Source: Bacillota bacterium
GTDB lineage: Bacteria > Bacillota > Clostridia > Clostridiales > Clostridiaceae
DNA: 64,000 bases
Reading direction: 5' to 3'
NCBI GenBank assembly: GCA_023445445.1
Contig: JAEXLD010000037.1
Span: 7,110-71,109 of the forward strand
Below, piece by piece: positions 26,508 through 34,399 of this stretch (positions are counted from its first letter, which is position 1; each line of letters opens with the position of its first letter). Made by a program: the position numbers and the translations under genes. The notes beneath the pieces were generated by a model. It ran no database searches. It saw only the letters and a program-made list of their open reading frames with translations, and was not told where the DNA came from.

Positions 26508-26552
26508 ATTACTTATGTAATTAACTATATACCTATTGGATTTATTTGTCAA
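26508..26552 (-). promoter_or_regulatory. Promoter and candidate operator of the GntR-ABC operon
   Basis: On the minus strand TTGACA (26547-26552), 17-base spacer, TATAGT (26524-26529). The inverted repeat ATTAC-TTAT-GTAAT (26508-26521) overlaps the expected transcription start, a repressor position. Confidence 0.7.
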
Positions 26553-26683
26553 TATATCTCAAATAAATTATTTACTTAATTTCCATTAAATTTTCTAAAT
26601 ATTATTTTGTCTTTCAATGAAATTATGTTTACTTTATGATATAATAACGAAATGAATAATTTTAGAAATGAGGTCGGTTTTTA

Positions 26684-28294
26684 GTGATAACTGTATCAAA
26701 CGTAAGTTTAAGATTTGGTGGCCGTAAGCTATTCGAAGACGTAAATATAAAGTTCAACCCTGGTAACTGTTATGGTGTTATAGGTGCTAACGGTGCTGGT
26801 AAAAGTACTTTCTTAAAAATATTATCTGGAGAAATTGAACCAAATACAGGTGATGTAAGTATTGCACCTAATACAAGAATGTCTGTTTTAAAGCAAGATC
26901 ACTTTGCTTATGACGAATATGAAGTTTTACAAACAGTAATAATGGGTAATAAAAGATTATATGAAATAATGGAAGAAAAGGATGCTTTATATGCAAAGCC
27001 AGACTTTTCTGATGAAGACGGTATAAGAGCTTCTGAATTAGAAGGTGAATTTGCTGATATGAATGGTTGGGAAGCTGAATCAGACGCTTCTTCTTTACTT
27101 CAAGGTTTAGGAATTGGAACTGATATGCACTATAAGAAGATGGCTGAATTAACTGGTTCTGAAAAAGTTAAGGTTCTTTTAGCCCAAGCCTTATTCGGAA
27201 ATCCTGGAATATTAATTCTAGATGAGCCTACTAACCACTTAGATATACAATCAATTAACTGGTTAGAAGATTTCCTTTTAAGATTTGAAGGAACTGTTAT
27301 AGTAGTATCTCATGATAGACACTTCTTAAATACAGTATGTACTGTAATGGCTGACGTTGACTTTGGAAAAATCAAATTATACGTTGGTAACTATGACTTC
27401 TGGTATGAATCAAGCCAATTAGCTCTTCAAATGGCTAAGGATCAAAACAAGAAGAAAGAAGAAAAAATTAAAGAATTACAAGACTTTATCGCAAGATTTA
27501 GTGCTAATGCTTCTAAATCTAAACAAGCAACTTCTCGTAAGAAGTTATTAGACAAGATTACTTTAGATGATATACAACCATCAAGCAGAAGATATCCTTT
27601 CGTTGGATTCAAACCTGAAAGAGAAGTTGGTAATGAAATTCTTACTGTTGAAGGATTAACTAAGACTATTGATGGAGTTAAAGTTTTAGATAATGTTAGC
27701 TTTAGAGTTAATAAAGATGATAAAATTGCTTTCGTTGGAGACAATGAAATTGCTATAACAACTTTATTTAAAATAATTAATGGTGAAATGGAACCAGATA
27801 GTGGAGAATATAAATGGGGAATAACAATAACTAATTCTTACTTCCCTAAAGATAATACTGAATTCTTCGAAGGCTGTGACTTAAGCTTAGTTGATTGGCT
27901 TAGACAATATGCTGGAAAAACTGTTGAAGAACAATCTGAATCTTACTTAAGAGGATTCCTTGGAAGAATGTTATTCTCAGGAGAAGAAGCATTAAAGAAA
28001 GCTAGCGTATTATCAGGAGGAGAAAAGGTTAGATGTATGTTATCTAGAATGATGCTTACAAATGCTAATGTATTAATTTTAGACCAACCTACTAACCACT
28101 TAGATCTTGAATCTATAACTGCTGTTAATAACGGCTTAAAAGATTATAAGAGCGTAGTCTTATTCGCTTCTCATGACCATCAATTTATTCAAACTATTGC
28201 AAATAGAATAATTGATATTAAAGAAGATGGTTCAATAGTAGATAGAACTATGACATATGATGAATACCTAGAATTCTCAGGAAAGACTAAATAA
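26684..28294 (+). CDS. ABC-F family ATPase, YkpA/YbiT-like
   Basis: A 536-residue protein with two ABC domains and a central linker rich in Lys (about residues 245-285), no membrane segments. Domain 1: Walker A GANGAGKSTFL, Walker B ILILDEPTNHLD, signature altered to LTGSEK. Domain 2: Walker A region degenerate (GDNEIAITTLF), signature LSGGEK, Walker B LILDQPTNHLD. This pattern matches YkpA/YbiT. ABC-F proteins act on ribosomes, often rescuing stalled translation or giving antibiotic resistance; no resistance role is evident. Start GTG. Confidence 0.92.
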   Translation: MITVSNVSLRFGGRKLFEDVNIKFNPGNCYGVIGANGAGKSTFLKILSGEIEPNTGDVSIAPNTRMSVLKQDHFAYDEYEVLQTVIMGNKRLYEIMEEKDALYAKPDFSDEDGIRASELEGEFADMNGWEAESDASSLLQGLGIGTDMHYKKMAELTGSEKVKVLLAQALFGNPGILILDEPTNHLDIQSINWLEDFLLRFEGTVIVVSHDRHFLNTVCTVMADVDFGKIKLYVGNYDFWYESSQLALQMAKDQNKKKEEKIKELQDFIARFSANASKSKQATSRKKLLDKITLDDIQPSSRRYPFVGFKPEREVGNEILTVEGLTKTIDGVKVLDNVSFRVNKDDKIAFVGDNEIAITTLFKIINGEMEPDSGEYKWGITITNSYFPKDNTEFFEGCDLSLVDWLRQYAGKTVEEQSESYLRGFLGRMLFSGEEALKKASVLSGGEKVRCMLSRMMLTNANVLILDQPTNHLDLESITAVNNGLKDYKSVVLFASHDHQFIQTIANRIIDIKEDGSIVDRTMTYDEYLEFSGKTK

Positions 28295-28312
28295 ATATTT
28301 TCAAAATAAGTA

Positions 28313-28340
28313 TAGGATACCAAATTGGGTATCCTATTTT
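28313..28340 (+). terminator. Terminator of the ABC-F gene
   Basis: AGGATACC pairs with GGTATCCT, then TATTTT. Confidence 0.8.
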
Positions 28341-28428
28341 ACATTATATAAATTTTACGTAGCAAAATAACATGAATTCTTTCATTCTTTAATTTTTTCA
28401 TTCTTTCATTAATAAATTGCTTTGCAAT

Positions 28429-29346
28429 TTATTCCACTTCCAATTTCTTTATAGTGTATCCTTTTTCCTCTAAATAATCTAGAACACTATCTTCACCAAT
28501 ATAATGTCTATAGCCTACTGCAACAACTCTTTTTTTGCCATCCTTTATTAATTCATCTATTCTATTAGCCATATTCTTATTTCTTTCTGTAGCTATTAAA
28601 TTATATAATTCTTTATCTGCTTCTTCTCTATAATTTACTTCTAATTTTTCTGCACTATCAATATCACTATTTACGTAATTTTCAAAAAGCTCTTCTGTTA
28701 TTTCTAATTCTTTATTTTTTGACTCCTCATTATATTGATTTATATAATCCTTTAAATAATCCCAAGTATAAATTTGATTCATTAAATTAATTTGGAAACC
28801 TAAGCCTTCTATTTCATCTACTTCTATCTTATTCCCCTTTGCTTCAGTTAATAATAATGCATCTGTTGAGCCACTTCCAAATCCAATTTCACTTATTTGA
28901 TTAGCTGAAAGCACTTGATTTATACCAAATGGATTTAAATTTTTTATTGAATCTATCTTTTGATTATATGGCATTAATATTTCACTTAACTTACTAATTT
29001 CTTCTGAAGATAAATAATTTTCTATGTTATCTCCATCTTTTAAGTATAAGCTTTTTTGAAGATTAGTCGTACTACTAGCTGCCATTATATCCACTTCTAC
29101 TGTTAAGACATCTGAATTATTTAATATCTCTTTTAATTTATCATTTAATAATATATGTGTTTTGGGCGCTGGATGCATGGTTCCAACTAGTGTCACAACT
29201 TCTCCATTACTACTTGTGGCTTCCCAAATAAATCCTTTTGCTACTGGTCTAGTATCCTCAACAACCTTTTGTTTACAACCCCCTAAAGTCACTAAGACCA
29301 TAAAAATCAAAATTAGAGTCGTACTTATCCTAAATTTTCTTCTCAT
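28429..29346 (-). CDS. TraB/GumN family lipoprotein
   Basis: A 305-residue protein. The N-terminal signal ends in a lipobox with LGGC, so Cys near residue 20 should be lipidated and the protein held on the outer face of the membrane. The mature part has the TraB/GumN features VTLVGTMHPAP and, at the end, VVAVGYRHYIGEDSVLDYL (two GxxH motifs). The family (also TIKI-like) is suggested to be metallopeptidases. An in-frame start at 29403 exists, but AGGGGAGTGGGG favours ATG 29346. Monocistronic. Confidence 0.87.
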   Translation of the reverse strand: MRRKFRISTTLILIFMVLVTLGGCKQKVVEDTRPVAKGFIWEATSSNGEVVTLVGTMHPAPKTHILLNDKLKEILNNSDVLTVEVDIMAASSTTNLQKSLYLKDGDNIENYLSSEEISKLSEILMPYNQKIDSIKNLNPFGINQVLSANQISEIGFGSGSTDALLLTEAKGNKIEVDEIEGLGFQINLMNQIYTWDYLKDYINQYNEESKNKELEITEELFENYVNSDIDSAEKLEVNYREEADKELYNLIATERNKNMANRIDELIKDGKKRVVAVGYRHYIGEDSVLDYLEEKGYTIKKLEVE

Positions 29347-29429
29347 TTCCCCACTCCCCTTATAAATTTTAAATAAGTATTCTATATACTTATTATATGC
29401 CATTATTTTACATGTGAGTAGTTATATTA

Positions 29430-29888
29430 TTATAGTTCTGCTATCATTTTACGCTCTGTATATTTTTCTCCTTCAAACTCATACTCAAATACTTCTTTCT
29501 TTTCAAAACCTGCTTTTTCATACATAGCTATAGCAACTTTGTTATCAACTTCTGCACTAGTATAGAGCTTTAAATGACCATGTTTATTTACAAATAACTC
29601 TAAAAACTTCTTTAATGCTACCTTCCCTATTCCTTGATTTTGATAACTTTCATCTATCATAAATCTACTCATTGACCATCCATTAATATCATAATCAAAA
29701 TCATATAAAATAAATCCAACCATCTTATTGTCCTTATAAATTCCTAAAGGATAAAAATTAGGTTCATAGGCTGCTTGAACTAAAGAGAAGATATTTGATG
29801 CTACAAACCTTTTTTGCCCTTCACTTATTTTTAAATTTATACATTCCTTATAATTACTTCTATCAATTTCTCTAAATTCTATATTCAT
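29430..29888 (-). CDS. GNAT N-acetyltransferase, BltD/spermidine-acetyltransferase-like
   Basis: A 152-residue GNAT enzyme. SRFMIDESYQNQGIGKVALKKFL holds the acetyl-CoA loop QNQGIG. AIAMYEKAGFEKKEVFEYEFEGEKY near the C-terminus matches the polyamine acetyltransferases BltD/PaiA group. It likely acetylates a small amine. RBS GGAGGT upstream of the ATG. The leader to 29990 contains a hairpin that could attenuate it. Confidence 0.85.
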   Translation of the reverse strand: MNIEFREIDRSNYKECINLKISEGQKRFVASNIFSLVQAAYEPNFYPLGIYKDNKMVGFILYDFDYDINGWSMSRFMIDESYQNQGIGKVALKKFLELFVNKHGHLKLYTSAEVDNKVAIAMYEKAGFEKKEVFEYEFEGEKYTERKMIAEL

Positions 29889-29942
29889 CTCTCATACCTC
29901 CTAAGTATTATTTATACTCTCTTTAAATAAACTATTAATAAA

Positions 29943-29977
29943 AAAGCACTACTTTCAATAATGAATAGTTGTGCTTT
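29943..29977 (-). terminator. Hairpin with T run in the leader of the GNAT gene
   Basis: On the minus strand AAAGCACAAC pairs with GTAGTGCTTT (one mismatch), then TTTTTATT. It sits 55-90 bases upstream of the GNAT start, so it is either an attenuator or the end of a vanished gene. Confidence 0.55.
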
Positions 29978-30391
29978 CCTCAATAAAAATAAATTTAACC
30001 CAATACCCTAAAATATAACATTCTAGGACTGCTTAGTGTTGACTCACTCAGCTTATTTCTCTTTTATTATACCAAATTATTCTAATAATTAAATCACATA
30101 TTTATTAAACCAATTATATGCTTTTTTTATGAACTAATATTATTTTCATTATTAAAAAAGAGATACCTAAATCAGTATCTCTTCATAATGCCTCTAAAAT
30201 TATTGGATCCCTTTTGTTAGGAATAGTCATAAAATCTAATCATGCATTTTTATTTTCTGAAATAATTCTAACTTAATTGGTATTAAAAAGTATTACCTTA
30301 GATGGAGTCTCATAATATAAATAGTTAAATATCACCTTACTTTATCAAATAAATCTGCTTTGAAGCTTTTTACTAATGCACAAATTATAGT
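29978..30391. other. Gene-free stretch with a second minus-strand terminator and possible coding remnant
   Basis: A terminator AGAGATAC/GTATCTCT with a six-A run (minus-strand T run) lies at 30154-30183. Between it and the VOC gene a minus-strand reading frame ends in TIPNKRDPIILEAL with stops further upstream, consistent with a decayed gene. Nothing else recognisable; no RNA family matched by eye. Confidence 0.35.
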
Positions 30392-30814
30392 TTATTTGAC
30401 TCTATTGTAAATTTTATGATTTTCATTGAACTGAATTAGATCCCATAAGTTTCCGTATAAATCTTTAAATACTGCAACTATTCCATAATCTTGTTCCTTT
30501 GGCTCCCTAACAAATTCTATTCCTATTTCTTTCATCTCATTGTAATCACGCCAAAAATCATCTGTTCCTAAGAAAAGAAAAACTCTCCCTCCTGCTTGAT
30601 TTCCAATGAAAGGCTCTTGTTCTTCCTTAGATGCTCTTGCAAGTAATATTGTGGCACCATTTGATCCTGGTGGAGATACTACTACCCACCTTTTCTCTTG
30701 CTCAGGTTGATATGTATCTTCTACCAATTCAAAATGAAGTTTTTTTGTATAAAACTCTATTGCCTCATCATAGTCCTTCACTACTAAAGCAATATGCACA
30801 ATTGATTGAATCAT
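30392..30814 (-). CDS. VOC family (glyoxalase/dioxygenase fold) protein
   Basis: A 140-residue single VOC unit pair. Start SIVHIALVVKDYDEAIEFYTKKLHF gives the metal-ligand His. GGRVFLFLGTDDF and the C-terminal VFKDLYGNLWDLIQF (Glu replaced by Asp in the usual NxxEL) complete the fold. The KRWVVVSPPGSNGATILLA stretch is typical of a subgroup near fosfomycin/bleomycin-type and PhnB-like proteins, but without their resistance signatures. Substrate unknown. RBS AGGAGG. Confidence 0.85.
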   Translation of the reverse strand: MIQSIVHIALVVKDYDEAIEFYTKKLHFELVEDTYQPEQEKRWVVVSPPGSNGATILLARASKEEQEPFIGNQAGGRVFLFLGTDDFWRDYNEMKEIGIEFVREPKEQDYGIVAVFKDLYGNLWDLIQFNENHKIYNRVK

Positions 30815-30943
30815 TATTTTTCCTCCTTATTCTATTTATACTGACTAACAGCTGGAACTTATTTATTTGATCTATAAACAACATAAATCATACACATATT
30901 TGTTAATTCTACTTTAGCCATTGATAATATCACTTCCAATATA

Positions 30944-31402
30944 TTAAATTTGCTCTAAAACTATTCTTCTTTTATAGAACCCATATCTTTTATAAAATTC
31001 TAATACACCCTCATTTCCTTCTGCTACTACAATGACCTTTGTTTTTACTTTATTTAAATCAAGCCATTTAATAGCTTCTTTCATTAACTTATCTCCTAAT
31101 CCATCTTTACGATATTCCTCTTCAATAAATAAGGAATCTATCTCCCCAGTTAGCTCTACATCTATAGTACTTATGCAATACCCTATATATAAGTTTTTCT
31201 CTATATCCTTTATTAAATCAATTCTAACCTTTAAATTATTATTACTTATAAACTTACTTTTTCTCTTTTCAAAGGTATTATTCTTATACTTATCCGAAAA
31301 ATAATTTGATTTAACTTCATGATATTCATTAAGCTTTTCCCATAATGGTTTTATAAAATCAACTAGCTCTACACTACCTGTTATAAATTCAAATCTACTC
31401 AT
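30944..31402 (-). CDS. GNAT family N-acetyltransferase
   Basis: A 152-residue enzyme. IDSLFIEEEYRKDGLGDKLMKEAI carries the acetyl-CoA loop RKDGLG. GVLEFYKRYGFYKRRIVLEQI is the typical C-terminal strand-helix. The N-terminal part (VDFIKPLWEKLNEYHEVKSNYF) is shared with a group of clostridial acetyltransferases of unknown substrate. Single gene; the leader to the next gene is about 160 bases of AT-rich and AAGTAA-repeat sequence. Confidence 0.85.
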   Translation of the reverse strand: MSRFEFITGSVELVDFIKPLWEKLNEYHEVKSNYFSDKYKNNTFEKRKSKFISNNNLKVRIDLIKDIEKNLYIGYCISTIDVELTGEIDSLFIEEEYRKDGLGDKLMKEAIKWLDLNKVKTKVIVVAEGNEGVLEFYKRYGFYKRRIVLEQI

Positions 31403-31504
31403 AACTTAATATCCCCTTAATACTTATAATACTAATATTTTCGTCTAATACTTAAATATAATAAGTTAATTTATAAATTGCATATAATTAAAACTAAAAC
31501 CCAC

Positions 31505-31615
31505 TAACTTTTGCTTTCTAACTCTTAACTATGCCCTATTACTTCTTACTTATCTCTTACTCCTTACTTATTCACTCTTACATATTACTTGTTCCCTATT
31601 ACTTATTAGCCTAAT
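31505..31615 (-). repeat. AAGTAA-repeat tract overlapping the MATE gene end
   Basis: Read on the minus strand it is a string of AATAAGTAA, AAGTAATAGGG and TAAGAGATAAGTAA units, like the tract at 6411-6474. It encodes the last residues of the MATE protein and runs on for about 60 bases. Confidence 0.65.
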
Positions 31616-32896
31616 ACTAATTAGCAAAGTGATAACTTCGGCTAAAGGAATAGTAAGCCATACTCCTGTCATCCCAAGAAAATTTGGTAATAATAATATC
31701 AAAGGTATCACTACAATTAATCCTCTTATCATTGAAATAGCAAAGGATTCCTTTGCTTTATTAATAGAAGCAAAGAAAGATGTAGTTACAATATTTACTC
31801 CCATAATAATAAATGCACTAAAATAAATATTAATTCCTTCTATAGCCATAGAAAGTAATGCCTTATCTCCTTCACTATTAAATAAGTTAACTATTTCCTC
31901 GGAAAAGCTTAATCCAATTAAGTAGCATCCTACTCCTAAGATAATAGACGTAATTATTCCATACTTAAAAATAGTTCTTATATTTTTAATCTTACCTTCT
32001 CCATAATTTTTACTAATTATAGGCTGAATTCCTTGAGCTATTCCTGTAAATATAGATATTACTATTAGAGCTAAATTAGCAATTATTCCATATGCCGCAA
32101 TTCCAGTATTATTTGATATTTTTAATATAGTAAAATTAAATAATAATATTATTAATCCAGATGAAACTTCAGTGATAAAGGCTGGAATACCTAATGAAAT
32201 TATTTTCTTCATATAAGTAAAATTAAACTTACACTTAATAAGCTTAAAATTATTTTTCTTTTTAATAAAGTGAAGTGATAATATAACCAAGCTTAATATT
32301 GGCGTAGCTCCTGTTGCAAGAGCTGCTCCAAACATTCCAAGCTTAAATGGAAATATAAAAATATAATCTAAAACTACATTACTTAAGCTTCCTATAGTCA
32401 TTGCAATCATAGCTAGTTTAGGATTATTATCATTTCTCACAAAGGAGGTAATTATATTATTTACTATGAAAACAGAAGAAAACGATAATAATGTTTTAAG
32501 ATATTTACTAGCTAAAGGTGCTACTACTTCATCAGCGCCTAAAATTACTACAATGTCATAAGAAAATATTACTCCAATTATAGTTATTATAGCTCCAGTA
32601 ATTAATCCCATTAACATAGCATGAGTAAATACCTTATTTGCTCCCTTTTCACTATTCTTTCCTCTTTTAATGGAATAACTAATCCCACCTCCTATGCCTA
32701 TCATTAATCCAAATCCGCTCATTAAACTCCATAATGGTAAAACTAAGTTTAAAGCTGTTAGCCCAATACTCCCTACTCCATTTGCTATAAAAAATGTATC
32801 AGCAAGTATATAGAAAGAAAGACCTATCATACTAATTACATTTAATGATACATATTTTGTAAAATCCTTTAAAATATTATCTTTTAAACTTTTCAT
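31568..32896 (-). CDS. MATE family efflux transporter, MepA-like
   Basis: A 442-residue protein with 12 membrane helices in two related halves (repeats near FYILADTFFIANGVG and near AYGIIANLALIVISIF-TGIAQGIQPI). It exports cationic compounds with sodium or proton exchange. RBS AAGGGGG before the ATG. A promoter and a structured leader with a terminator precede it, suggesting ligand-controlled expression, possibly by guanidine. The last dozen residues (SNREQVICKSE) are encoded by a repeat tract and are probably not original. Confidence 0.9.
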   Translation of the reverse strand: MKSLKDNILKDFTKYVSLNVISMIGLSFYILADTFFIANGVGSIGLTALNLVLPLWSLMSGFGLMIGIGGGISYSIKRGKNSEKGANKVFTHAMLMGLITGAIITIIGVIFSYDIVVILGADEVVAPLASKYLKTLLSFSSVFIVNNIITSFVRNDNNPKLAMIAMTIGSLSNVVLDYIFIFPFKLGMFGAALATGATPILSLVILSLHFIKKKNNFKLIKCKFNFTYMKKIISLGIPAFITEVSSGLIILLFNFTILKISNNTGIAAYGIIANLALIVISIFTGIAQGIQPIISKNYGEGKIKNIRTIFKYGIITSIILGVGCYLIGLSFSEEIVNLFNSEGDKALLSMAIEGINIYFSAFIIMGVNIVTTSFFASINKAKESFAISMIRGLIVVIPLILLLPNFLGMTGVWLTIPLAEVITLLISIRLISNREQVICKSE

Positions 32897-32914
32897 TTTA
32901 TATCCCCCTTAACT

Positions 32915-33012
32915 AAAAAAAGCATTAGATTGTTTATACCCTAAGGCCTAACGGCATAAACTTCTAACGCTTGTTATCTAAATAATATATCCGGCGATAT
33001 TATTATTCTAAC
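32915..33012 (-). promoter_or_regulatory. Candidate riboswitch leader (guanidine-IV/mepA type) with terminator
   Basis: On the minus strand a first hairpin ATATC-GCCG-GATAT (32987-33000, extended by AATAAT/ATTATT) precedes a larger hairpin GCGTTAG ... CTAATGC (32922-32970) followed by seven T. The second hairpin's apical part holds GCCGTTAGGCC, able to pair with the GCCG loop of the first. Two hairpins with complementary loops, overlapping a terminator before a MATE gene in a clostridial genome, fit the mepA motif from memory; no model was run. Confidence 0.55.
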
Positions 33013-33027
33013 TATTTATTTTATAAA

Positions 33028-33056
33028 ATTCTATAATATTGTACTAGCATTGTCAA
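33028..33056 (-). promoter_or_regulatory. Promoter of the MATE leader
   Basis: On the minus strand TTGACA (33051-33056), 17-base spacer, TAGAAT (33028-33033). The predicted leader is about 125 bases. Confidence 0.7.
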
Positions 33057-33070
33057 CAACTCTTTAAATA

Positions 33071-33877
33071 TTAACTCATAATAGTATCTATGCACTCTCC
33101 AACAGTTGAAACACATTTTTGTGCAATATTTTTTAATTCTTCTTCAACATGATGGAAAGTAAAACTGTTTTTTGTTAATTCAAACATTGATACATCATTA
33201 AATGAATCTCCTATAGCATAAAGATTTTCCTCTTTAATATTATCTAGTTCAAGTATATTTCTTAGTCCATTCCCCTTTGAGCAATCCTTTGGAGCTATAT
33301 CTACAAAGAATTGATTTCTAAAGGCTTCTATTTCTTGTCCATATATTTCAATTAATAAATTCTTTATTTCCTCTGCTACTACCGCATCCTTATTAATTGA
33401 AAAAACACTTATAAATGCATATTTTCTTTCTTTAGTAAATATCTCATCTATTGAAATTCTATTTTCAAAACGTAATAACATATCCTTTATGTCTCCTGAT
33501 AAACTACTTTCATATTCTAATCCCTTAGATTTAACTAAATAATGTTGTCCATCAGCTTCAAAATGAATACAAATATCATCTCTATCTATAAACCCATTAA
33601 TAATTTTTTTTGCTATATCATGTTTTATGTAATTATTAAAAATAACTTTTTTATTATTATCTAATACTATTGCCCCATTACAAGCTACTATATAGTCATA
33701 CTCTATTTCGGGATAATCCTTAAATAAGTCATAAATTGACTCTATATCTCTTCCTGTTGAAATTACAAATTTATTTCCTTCTGCCTTAAAACCTATTATA
33801 GCCTCTAAGTTTTCTCTGCTTATAGTTTGATCCTCCCTTAACAAAGTTCCATCTAAGTCGCATGCTAAATATTTCAT
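33071..33877 (-). CDS. Cof-type HAD-IIB phosphatase
   Basis: A 268-residue HAD hydrolase. Motif I ACDLDGTLLR, motif II VISTGRD, a C2B cap (residues about 85-190) and motif IV AIGDSFNDVSMF. Members dephosphorylate sugar phosphates, FMN or pyridoxal phosphate; substrate not predictable. The C-terminal VEEELKNIAQKCVSTVGECIDTIM is usual. Single gene, with a start preceded by a GGGGAGT-type ribosome site. Confidence 0.9.
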   Translation of the reverse strand: MKYLACDLDGTLLREDQTISRENLEAIIGFKAEGNKFVISTGRDIESIYDLFKDYPEIEYDYIVACNGAIVLDNNKKVIFNNYIKHDIAKKIINGFIDRDDICIHFEADGQHYLVKSKGLEYESSLSGDIKDMLLRFENRISIDEIFTKERKYAFISVFSINKDAVVAEEIKNLLIEIYGQEIEAFRNQFFVDIAPKDCSKGNGLRNILELDNIKEENLYAIGDSFNDVSMFELTKNSFTFHHVEEELKNIAQKCVSTVGECIDTIMS

Positions 33878-34071
33878 TAATTTCCACTCCCCTGAAAATA
33901 CTTCTAGAAAATTATATCATAATTATTATTATAATTTTTTCAATATATAAAATTACTATATATTATTACATTTAGCATATACATTATATTTTTATTATAT
34001 AATTATTATAGATACTATTCAGAAGCTCATTATCTACATTTAACTCTAAAAATTAAATTAAGGAGATTGTT

Positions 34072-34305
34072 ATGATATTTAACAGAAAAATAATTTTAAC
34101 CTTTATTATTTCTCTTATAATTTCATACCTTATTGTTGGATACTTAGGTTCCAACTTATTCGTTGCTATTCATTGGATTGAAGATGTAACATTAATTGAT
34201 AAATTAAGAGAATTTTATATTAGAACCTTTTGGTCTAACATTTCTTTTGCCTTACCCTTAGCATTAATTTCAACATTTATAGTTTATAAAAAACTAAATA
34301 AATAG
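34072..34305 (+). CDS. Small two-helix membrane protein
   Basis: A 77-residue protein with two hydrophobic segments (about residues 8-30 and 55-72) and a short loop containing EDVTLIDKLREFY. AAGGAG precedes the ATG with good spacing, and a terminator follows, so the gene is real. No family recognised. Confidence 0.65.
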   Translation: MIFNRKIILTFIISLIISYLIVGYLGSNLFVAIHWIEDVTLIDKLREFYIRTFWSNISFALPLALISTFIVYKKLNK

Positions 34306-34319
34306 ACTTTCTTACATTA

Positions 34320-34386
34320 AAAAGGATACATATTAGTTTGTATATAATTAAAAACATTTTAATTATTAAACTTATATATATCCTTC
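34320..34386. terminator. Long bidirectional hairpin between convergent genes
   Basis: AAGGATA ... TATCCTT encloses further pairing (TAGTTTGTATATAATTAAAA with TTTTAATTATTAAACTTATA), an imperfect stem of about 28 bp. Confidence 0.7.
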
Positions 34387-34399
34387 TGAAATTTATATT

